NCBI GenBank assembly: GCA_008921705.1
Contig: VFFE01007669.1
Location: 6,685,308-6,749,307, forward strand
DNA from: Burhinus oedicnemus
Taxonomy: Eukaryota; Chordata; Aves; Charadriiformes; Burhinidae
Length of the DNA: 64,000 bases
Direction of reading: 5' to 3'
Under the pieces are notes generated by a model. That model had not been told where the DNA came from and made no database searches. It worked only from the letters and a program-made list of their open reading frames with translations. This document shows positions 56,001-64,000 of the stretch, in pieces; the stretch's first letter is position 1; each line of letters begins with the position of its first letter. Both the position numbers and the translations under genes were made by a program.

Positions 56001-57798
56001 GTGTCTGATTAATAACAAGGACATACAGAAGAAAGCATTTGCACAAAACAGAAATTATTTTCCGAGGTAACAAATGCATACTCCAAACTGGAATTAAAAC
56101 AAAATCGTGGAACTCAGAGGGACTATTGTAGAGCATGTGGGCGTTAGATAAAAAGGCTTTATGAGGAAGTTGCTACAGTACTTAAACACAGAGAGTCTGG
56201 TAGAATACTGCCATGAAAACCTACTATATACTTTATTACACTCTGCTTTAAAACAGCTTAATTCCCTGCTTTTACACAGAATTCTTTGTGCAGTCCAAGA
56301 AAAGAAATAATGTTGCTACCAAATGACAGGGACTTTCTCTACACTTTAGGCCTCTAAAATTTTCTCTGCTGAGTCATGTCATCTGACTAGTCACACAAGA
56401 ATACATGTCAGCTTGTAGCTTGTCATGCAGTTGATTAGAGATTTTTTTTGAAGGAGCTGAAGCTAATGTGCTTAAGCTATTGAACAAAAATGTCATATAT
56501 GCTCTTTATGTACACTTTGTTCTCTATATTAAATCATATGCATCATAGATCTTTAAGGACAAAATTACTGATGCACAGCATATGCACTCCTTTAACCACT
56601 GCAGTTTACCCTAGCAAAGTATTATCAAACGTAAGAGTTCATAAGACTATAGAAAGGAAATTAGCATGCTCTATTTTCTTCTGCTATTTAGTTGTCATCT
56701 CTCAGGTTTTTTTCCTATAATGATTTAATCTTGTTGAAGATTTTCGGTCCACATTCTACTGATGGGGCCCTCCAGTAATCGGAGTAAGTTCCCAAAGTTA
56801 TTTTTTGGCTCTTCTAGGCCCTAAATTTTATGTCTAGTAACACTTCACAAAATTAATGACCGTCTCCAATTTTTTATTACTGCTTACTACTTCCTGCATG
56901 GTTTTAAGATGCACAAGATGCGTGGCTTGTTCTGTGTTTACAAAGCATGTTTCTGCTGGAGGCTGCCTGGTCTCAGCTCAAGGTAACTGAGGTACCCACA
57001 GACTAAACTTTTAGCACTGTAATTCTGCATCTTTTAATTAGTTCAGCCTCTTCCTATACTTTCACTGTAACCCCAGTATGTTCTTTAATCTGACTTATCC
57101 CTGTTTTGCTGACTTAGCACTCTTTGCAGTGCCTTGCCCTCCTGGAGGTGAAAAAACCAATGACTGCAGTAGCGAGGCCTCATAAATAACGTCGATACTG
57201 AAAAGCAACAAGAAATAAGCGATTATGACACTGGAGCCAGTTTTCGCTACACACCCTATAAAGAAAGCTTTCCTCGCGTATTCAGGATAAACAAGTATTG
57301 TGTAAACTCGGGGTCTGATAAACACAAGGCAGAAACCCTTACTTTTTGGAAAGTTTCAAATGAAGGACCGACCGAAGGAGGGGCCGCCGCCATCGCCCTC
57401 ACACCGGGGCGCCCCAGGCCGCCGCCTCGCAGCCCCGGGGCAGCGCCCGCCTGCCGGCCCGCGGCCTCGGCGCTCCTCCCAAGCACCTGACCCCGACTCA
57501 ACGCGCCTCTGTGCGGACACGGTGCCAGGCAGGGCGCGGGCGAGCCAGGCACATGAGCTCCCGCCTTTCCTAAACCCGCGGAGGTGCTGCGGGACCCTGC
57601 CGAGCCCGCCTGAGTGCAGCCCGCGCCGCTGCCCGCCCGGCCGCCCGCTGGGGAGGAGCGGGAGAGCCTGCCCGCCGCGCCTCTCTGCTCCCTCCCCTGC
57701 CTCTCCCGGAGCCCGCGGGGCTCAGGCACCAGAGCTGGCCCGCAGCAGCTCGGCGGCGCTGTGAGGAAAGCGCCGCGCCAACTCCGCGACAGCCGGCG

Positions 57799-57843
57799 AT
57801 GGAGCGCGGTGGGCCGGAGCCGCCGCCGGCCGCCGCTCACCAG
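57799..57843 (+). CDS. SLC38A11: SLC38A11 first coding exon
   Basis: A 45-base coding exon of 15 residues (MERGGPEPPPAAAHQ) with ATG at 57799-57801. The context has G at -3 and G at +4, and the exon ends CAG before a GTACCG donor. It fits because it ends in phase 0, exactly what the exon at 60340 requires. It also sits in a CpG island at the right distance. The N-terminal tail of this transporter is poorly conserved, so similarity cannot confirm the start. An upstream non-coding exon or another ATG is possible. Confidence 0.7.
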
Positions 57844-60339
57844 GTACCGAGCCTGAGATCAGCGGCGGCTGCGGGGAGGGCTGAGGTGGGAGGCTCTCCG
57901 CGGTTCGGCAAGCCCGCTGGCATTCACCTGACTTCTCTCTACTTTCCTGGGCCCGTCGTGGCGGGACACTGAGGGGGGATGGGGGGTTCGAGGGGCACCG
58001 CGGCCGGTTTTGGCGGGCTTTGTAGCCACCAGCTGCGTGAGGCGTCCGGGCGGGTCGGCGCCTCAGCCTGGCTCCCCGGCTGGGCTGGCGGGCTGACAGC
58101 AGCTGCGGCTTTTTCTTCTCTGTTCGGTTTCCCCCTAAGTCGTACGAGGAAGAAAGCCATAGGTACCACGCAGGTAAAAATAAAATAAATTAAAATAAAA
58201 TGCAGTCTTAGGGGCCTTATTCGTGTGTGCTAGGGGCACTGTGGCTGCTCGGTGTGGCAAAAATTCAGTCTCACTTGAGGACCAGAACTTGAGTGCCCGG
58301 TCTCCTGGCGGGCCCGCCGCTATCAATACGATAGTGGGTGGCCCTGGCTCTCACGGCCTGCAGCCGGTCCTGGGAGAGGACCCTGCAAGAGGCAAACGCA
58401 TCCCCTTCGCCTCTTCTGCAGCCTTCCAAGTTGCATAGCTTGCCAGACTGCCTCCCAGCAGGCATTCCCTGCCCCGTCCGCAGTCCAGGCGCACCTTCAA
58501 GAGCACTTGTCTTCACACAGGAGCCATTTCACCTGGGTCACAATTTCTTTTGCCCTTTCTTGTCCTTTTTGCCGATTCAAATGTGTTTCTTTCAAGTGGG
58601 GAAGGCACCAGGGTTCATGACAGAGTCTTTGAGCCGTACAATTGTGTTCATTTTCTTGTAACAACTGAAAAGAGGGAACCGGACAGTTGCAGTTGAGTGC
58701 AATTTCATATGCACTGTGCTGTAAGTAGCAGAAAGCATTGAAATTTCAAGAGACGATGACAGTGATGCTCCTGCTGCTCAAATCAGTGGTGAAATAAAAT
58801 GTAACACCTGTTAAACCTACATGAGAAACAGCTAATGGAGCTTATATTGCCTATAAAACTGCATGTGATATGGAGAAGATAAGTAGGAAGTGGTTGTTGG
58901 TTTGTGATGATACAGAGATTTTTGGGATACCAAGTGGAGCTGTTTAATGGCAGATTTAGATCAAAGAAGAGTACCTGTCTCTTCATATGATGCACAATTC
59001 AGATGTGGAATTCATTGTCACAGGACATTGTAGATGCTAAAAATATATGTGGCTTCAAAAAAGGGCAAATTCAAGGCGCAATCCGTTAAGGGATGTGATG
59101 CATCAAGAACATACCTGCTTTGGGAAGTCTGGCATGTGCAAACTGGTGAAAGCTGGGACAGGAAAGTTATTTGCTAACTATCTATTCTTCATGTTCTTAC
59201 GCTCTTCCCTAGGCACCTTTCATGGCCACTCTCAGAAATGGGATACCAGGTTATACTGGCCTTTGATCTGAGCTAGTATGACTATTCTTGTGTTAGTACT
59301 GCTTAAGGATTAAATGTTCCACTTAAATATGTAGCTCTCCTTGAGGCACTCTTATGCTTGTCAGCTTATACCACTATCTACAGATGACTTAGATTTATCG
59401 GTCATTTAATTTTTTTTCCAGGAGTATTAGCGACAAGCATCTGAGTTTGTACTACCTGCTATATATGTTAAATAGGCTCCTGCATCCATGAAATAGTGGT
59501 TTTATTTTCATGGTAAGTACACAATGTTTTGCTTTTGTAGAACACAGGCGGGCATTTTCTTCATTAAATGCATGTTCCTCTTCTGAATTGCACAACTTCA
59601 TTTAAAATACTGGCCTTCTACTGGATGATTCTAAAATGTTCTCTGACAGCAGAGTAGTGATCTAAGGACAAGACCTCTGCATACTCAGGAAGAAATGCTT
59701 TTTGAAGATAACAACTTTAATTTTTGAAGCCACTGGCTACAGATTGTGTTTTGAACTTTGGTTTGTACCAGACCTTCCCACAGAAACTTTCTGGGACTAG
59801 CCAATTTTATAGTGTCATTTAGTGTTTGTAATGAACTAAACCATTGGATGACACAGAAATATTTAAAATGCTGGATAAAACCTTGAATTAGAGCATCTTC
59901 AGATGTTGGCATACTTTACTAGTAACTCTTGAAATCGATTTCATTCTTCTGATTCAGGGGCCTATTCTTACTGACCAGTCCTTTTAGCCAAAATATTTTC
60001 AAAAACACTTGATTCACATTTCTGCCTTTGCAACATGACTAAAAAGCTGTTTGTTTAACAGCCTACCTCTGAATTTATGCAGATTTCTGTCCTTCCACTT
60101 TTTTTTTTTTTCAGAGGAGAATTAATTACAGAAGATTATGAGTCAGGCTTCTAAAGAAATTAGGTGCCTAACACCCCTTTGATTTCTCACTGAAAAAGAT
60201 GGGATTTAGTTATCAAAACACCTCTACAAATATGAGTTGGTTTTTCTTAGTCTTGAACAGACTATATTAAATATGTGCAAAATCCTTGTTCTCATCTATA
60301 TTTCTCCTATATAATGTTATCATTGTCTTCCTTAAAAAG
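57844..60339 (+). other. SLC38A11: SLC38A11 intron 1
   Basis: A 2.5 kb GT-AG intron with donor GTACCG and acceptor TTAAAAAG. Its first 250 bases are still within the CpG island and contain a G-quadruplex-type motif at 57963-57995. The remainder is AT-rich with no recognised element. Confidence 0.7.
57963..57995 (+). promoter_or_regulatory. G-quadruplex-type motif
   Basis: Four G-tracts of 3, 6, 6 and 4 bases are separated by loops of 7, 2 and 5 bases. This satisfies the usual G3+N1-7 pattern on the non-template strand just inside intron 1. Confidence 0.7.
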
Positions 60340-60457
60340 GTAGAAACAGATGACCAAACAGCCCTCGTTAGTAAGCCCAGGAATAAAGGAGGAAACAGTG
60401 ATCTGGCATCAGCTGGATTTAACATTATCAACTCTATCATAGGATCAGGCATTATAG
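60340..60457 (+). CDS. SLC38A11: SLC38A11 coding exon 2: N-tail and TM1
   Basis: A 118-base exon, phase 0 to phase 1, encoding a hydrophilic N-terminal tail (VETDDQTALVSKPRNKGGN) followed by the start of transmembrane helix 1 with the family signature FNIINSIIGSGIIG. The unwound Asn-Ser-x-x-Gly-Ser-Gly region of TM1 forms part of the substrate/sodium site in the SLC38/amino acid-polyamine-organocation fold. Acceptor AG is at 60338-60339 and donor GTAAGC starts at 60458. SLC38A11 is a putative sodium-dependent neutral amino acid transporter; its substrate range is little characterised. Confidence 0.92.
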
Positions 60458-60884
60458 GTAAGCATACTTTTCTTTAGTATCCTGTGTTCACTCTTGTTTA
60501 TACGTTCATGACTATCCAGTTTGGAGAATAATGCTGTCTTTTTACTGTCTTCTGGTGTTCCTAAAGATTTTTCTCTATGTTTACTTGCTTACTATGTGAA
60601 AATGCAGAGGTGTCAGCTGAGATCATGTCTGAGTGATAAATACCCTTCAGCCTCTTTTGCCATAATTATCAGAGAGAACTACTTGGGCAGGTGCTAACTG
60701 AGCTTTATACCTAGGCAACACTTTGTTCACTAAAAATCATCTTTCTTAAGTTATTAAGCATGCTGGTCCAATTTGGGCAATTGAGATTTATTTTTTTTTT
60801 AATTGGAATATTTCTTTGTTTTGGTTGTCAACAAGTAAGTATTTGGAAAGATTCTTCTATAATCTCTCCTTTTCATATTTACAG
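60458..60884 (+). other. SLC38A11: SLC38A11 intron 2
   Basis: A 427-base GT-AG intron, donor GTAAGC, acceptor TTTACAG. Nothing else was seen. Confidence 0.88.
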
Positions 60885-60959
60885 GATTGCCATATTCAAT
60901 GAAGGAAGCTGGTTTTCCACTAGGAGTACTGCTTTTACTTGGGGTTGCCTATATCACAG
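60885..60959 (+). CDS. SLC38A11: SLC38A11 coding exon 3: TM1-TM2
   Basis: A 75-base exon, phase 1 to phase 1, encoding (G)LPYSMKEAGFPLGVLLLL and GVAYIT. It completes TM1 (the LPYSMKEAG signature following GSGIIG is typical of SLC38 members) and most of TM2. Acceptor AG is at 60883-60884 and the donor GTACTC starts at 60960. It is too short to show up as an independent open frame. Confidence 0.92.
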
Positions 60960-63205
60960 GTACTCTAAAAGCAGTTTCTATTGTAAAGTGAAAATTAGTC
61001 TCACAATGTTTAACTGATCTTGAGCTTAATGATAGCTTAAACAGGTATATCTATGACAATAAAAATGACGAATTTTTTCCTTACCTCAATAATCCCTTGA
61101 GCAGATTAGTAAAAGTAGAGAATTATACTGTACAACATATAAAGCTGCTTTTGGTGTGCATTTTATTTTTGTAAAGCCTAATTTCTTAGACGAGGTCAAG
61201 GTGACATTTGGAAGAATAGCTCTTATTTGTGCCTTATAATCACCGCATCCACTGTTTCTACTGTAACTAAGAGACTAATCCTCGAGTGGGCTGCATATCA
61301 CTTTTTAAAATATACCACAGAACAAAAACCTTTGGTTATACTATGATTTTGAATATTTTATTTAATTATCATTCATCAAAAAAATAATGGATTTACCTTC
61401 AAAAAGAGACAAGTTTTAAAATCACATAGTAAATAAACATAAGTAAATCCATTGGCATCAAAGGAGAATTTTTGTAAAGGCTCTGTGTATTCGAGTCTTA
61501 AAACAACAAACCAAATCAACATGAATGGCACAAATTCCGTTACCTATATGCTGAGTAGCAGTTGATGCTTTTCATTGCTTAAAATATCATTTAAGGATCT
61601 GCATAAATGATCAAGGTTTGACTGGAGAGCAATATAACATAAGGAATATGTTCCTTATGAATGAAAATTTTTCTATATAGCTGATGGCAAAATACATTAA
61701 TGAAATCATATCATAAACATAGGTCAGAAATTTCAGTTACTTTTGTGTAGGAAAAATAACTCATCTTTTGTGTTTCTGAGTATTCTGAAGACTTTATAGC
61801 CATAGTCGCAGAACTTGTGAATTAAACTCAGTATTTTATTATGTTAAAGATGTGAGTCAATATATCTTGCACAAGCAAATTATAACTATAGTTACAACTT
61901 TTTGACTTGTAGCATTTAAAGTACAGGCTAAGTATGTAACATTAGCATTTATTTTTCATAGCTTTTATTGAAAAATTGGCGAATATCTGTTATTTAGCAA
62001 TTTTCACTGTATTTCATTTTGGGGAAGTTTTTTAATTATACTGGGTGTAGTCCTAGATTGACAGAGGAATGCAATTTTAGGTCATTTAACTATAAATATT
62101 TTTCAAGTTTTGTGGGTCTAAGATCACTTACTACAAAGATATAATATTTCTTGTACAAGATCAGCTCAGTATGCAGCCTAATTGATAATGAACAATTCTG
62201 TAATTCTCCCAATTATAGCATAAGTGAATATATATTGTGTAAGAATTGCATATGCTTATGGGAATCTCTGGACTGGCTTTCACATTAACACACAGTAGAA
62301 ATCTCCTTTCTAAAGACTGTGAAAATTTCATCATTTTAGTCATCCCCAAAAGATAATAAACACCGATACTGTTCACAGAAAGGAACGGTTCCTATCACAG
62401 CATAGATTACAAGCTACTAGGTCTAGCTACTATCTGTCAAGACATCTGCACTAAGGTGATAAATTCTGTGCTGTAACTGGTCTGGACTGGAAGATCCCAT
62501 GGTGCTCAAATGAATACTAAAGCATAGCTTGACATAACAGCAACATTCTGGACTGTTCTCATAAAAAGTTGAGGTTCAAGCTAGGAGTAGTCCCACCTGT
62601 GACATCAGCTCTGTCTCAAGCCACATTGCTTCATGGTTTTGCAGATAAATCACTTTGTGCGTGTTTTATTTTAAAAGTATCCAATAGAAATGTTTAAAAT
62701 ATGTTTATTGTAAACAATGGAGAAGATGTGAAATACTAACCAGGCTTTATCTTTCACAAACTTAGCTAAATAGCAGAGTAAAGTGATTCAGAGTTCTAAC
62801 ACCATGACACAGGCAGTCCTCGCTTTTTACCTGCTTTCAGGATATAATCAGATGCTCCATCCATTCAGGAGCCCTCTGTATTATTAATTGAATTTTCCTT
62901 TTTTGGTGCTCATGACAGTTCTCGTTCCCTTTGACCATACTGGAAACCAGTGAAAATGAGTCTGTTTCTGCTGTCCCTAATAGGGAAAGCTGGAATTTCC
63001 TTCCAGTATGAGCCTATAACTCCTGGTTTTGGTGAATTGAGATCCTTTGTGAGATTTCTCATCCCTGCTGTTCCCAGTGCCACTGTTTTCCTTCTTAAAG
63101 GCTTTTTTTTTTTTTTTTTTTTTTTTTAAGGAATGAAAAAGATGAGCAGTAACCAACCACAAGTTGGTTCATACTGTCTTTAACAGTAATTTGATATTTT
63201 AACAG
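60960..63205 (+). other. SLC38A11: SLC38A11 intron 3
   Basis: A 2.25 kb GT-AG intron, with acceptor TTTTAACAG and a 25-base T run at 63103-63127 about 80 bases upstream of the exon. No transposon was recognised. Confidence 0.85.
63103..63127. repeat. Poly(T) homopolymer, 25 bases
   Basis: An uninterrupted T run within SLC38A11 intron 3. It may be a simple repeat. Confidence 0.9.
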
Positions 63206-63340
63206 ATTATTCCATTATATTACTGATCAAAGGAGGAAACATCTCCAGTACCAACACCTATCAAGAGCTGGTCAGAAAAACATACGGTCTTGTAGGTTAT
63301 CTAATTCTTTCAACTCTTCAATTTTTATATCCATTTATTG
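63206..63340 (+). CDS. SLC38A11: SLC38A11 coding exon 4: TM2-TM3 loop and TM3
   Basis: A 135-base exon, phase 1 to phase 1, encoding (D)YSIILLIKGG, a hydrophilic loop (NISSTNTYQELVRKTYG) and TM3 (LVGYLILSTLQFLYPFI). It closely follows the human SLC38A11 pattern of a lysine-glycine turn then TYQ and the LQFLYPFI end of TM3. Acceptor AG is at 63204-63205 and donor GTAAGA starts at 63341. The four coding exons in the window total about 124 of the roughly 400 residues expected; the rest lies beyond the right edge. Confidence 0.93.
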
Positions 63341-64000
63341 GTAAGATCACATAAAATACAAGTTTTTATATTTTATAAATAACAAGCTTTTTCACATTGC
63401 CTTATTCTTTCACTGATTAAATATTAAGAACTCTGTAAAGAATGTACTGTATATGTCTCTTTCCTATAAAAACAAAAAAAAGAAAATTAAAAATTACTTG
63501 GTGTGTTCTAAAGAACAACTGAGGAAGAATTCAATGAATGGAGGACCAGAATAATAGAAATGAACTGAAATGTAATAGCAGAGACATTCATGATCACACA
63601 CTTGAAAATTAATGACAAAAGTAGCTATGAGAAATAGCAAAGAAGAGACTGTTGTAGAATGAGTAACAGAGCACAAATTTGATGTGCCTGAAACAGAGGG
63701 AAAATGTGACTTTAGGAGCATATGGAATTAATGGTTTTCCAAATATGTAGTATTACTGTAATTGGAGAAGCCACTGATCAGATCTTGCTTGAATATTATG
63801 TGCTGTCATTGCTCTTCAAAAGCATTAATTCAGCCTCATACCCAATGAGCTGAATTTATTCCAGGTAGCTGAGATTTTTTAAGGGATTCACAATACTGTT
63901 ACTGCAGGCAACAATGTTACACATGTTGACTTAAAAGAGTGTAATTACTACTGCATAGAGAATATGGAAAAGAATTGTAAGGATCTTAGTTCTTACAATG
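63341..64000 (+). other. SLC38A11: SLC38A11 intron 4 (partial)
   Basis: The start of the next intron, donor GTAAGA, running off the window. No further SLC38A11 exon was found before 64000. Confidence 0.85.

Larger units (their letters stand above)
41959..57356. other. Intergenic, no gene recognised
   Basis: 15.4 kb of AT-rich DNA up to the SLC38A11 CpG island, the largest featureless stretch of the window. It holds an A-run at 46361-46381, probable old SINE pieces at 47050-47150 and 48115-48185, and a CTCF-like motif at 50040-50053. Open frames of up to 144 codons (55357-55791) show no recognisable domain and no coding-like composition. Confidence 0.65.
57357..58110. promoter_or_regulatory. 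SLC38A11: CpG island / SLC38A11 promoter and first exon
   Basis: About 750 bases of strongly GC-rich, CpG-dense DNA stand out abruptly from AT-rich flanks, with weaker GC enrichment to about 58,480. The island contains the inferred SLC38A11 start codon and donor. No TATA box was identified near the start, as is usual for island promoters, so the transcription start can only be placed somewhere upstream of 57799. Long open frames on both strands here (for example 57840-57256 on -) are a by-product of GC richness. Confidence 0.8.

Noticed and set aside
57360..57764. 134-codon + open frame in the CpG island, possible longer SLC38A11 N-terminus
   Set aside because: It is not in the frame that joins to the donor at 57844 and to exon 2; its composition is GC-driven.
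57256..57840. 194-codon open frame on the - strand in the CpG island
   Set aside because: Its Arg/Ala/Gly/Pro-rich composition is what GC-rich DNA gives in any frame. It overlaps the SLC38A11 start on the opposite strand and shows no domain or splice structure.

Overview
The window is vertebrate nuclear DNA, most likely from a bird. Two genes identified from protein-level similarity lie on the + strand, separated by a non-coding stretch of about 44 kb. The lineage call rests on several degraded CR1 LINE copies with the 3' terminal octamer typical of sauropsid CR1 (ATTCTRTG type), faint older SINE relics, compact AT-rich introns and a sharply GC-rich promoter island. The species cannot be named from the sequence, and a non-avian reptile is not excluded.

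Positions 1-13,090 hold the 3' third of a voltage-gated sodium channel alpha subunit gene. Six coding exons run from domain III S5 through the DIII pore (selectivity-filter Lys), DIII S6, the IFM fast-inactivation linker, all of domain IV, the C-terminal EF-hand-like and IQ regions and the stop codon at 10,894, followed by a 3' UTR of about 2.2 kb. I call it SCN3A: the next gene downstream on the same strand is SLC38A11, which in human flanks the 3' end of SCN3A, and the extreme C-terminus is SCN3A-like. Several other segments look more like SCN2A. One intron (5637-7346) has AT-AC ends with a U2-like 5' splice site, the known non-canonical intron of this gene family.

Positions 13,091-57,356 are an intergenic desert with no supportable gene. 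It holds CR1 copies at 20.8-22.0 kb (-), 23.6-24.9 kb (+), 28.2-29.4 kb (two tandem fragments, -), 35.5-36.8 kb (+) and 41.0-42.0 kb (-). It also contains probable tRNA-derived/MIR-like SINE relics, simple repeats, a short perfect inverted repeat, a small three-copy repeat and a CTCF-like motif.

Positions 57,357-64,000 hold a CpG island and the first four coding exons of SLC38A11, a sodium-coupled neutral amino acid transporter-like protein. The coding phase is consistent across all four exons, and the gene runs off the right edge. Both genes encode membrane transport proteins, but nothing here shows that they act together; their adjacency is conserved synteny. I found no tRNA, rRNA, CRISPR array or new gene system.
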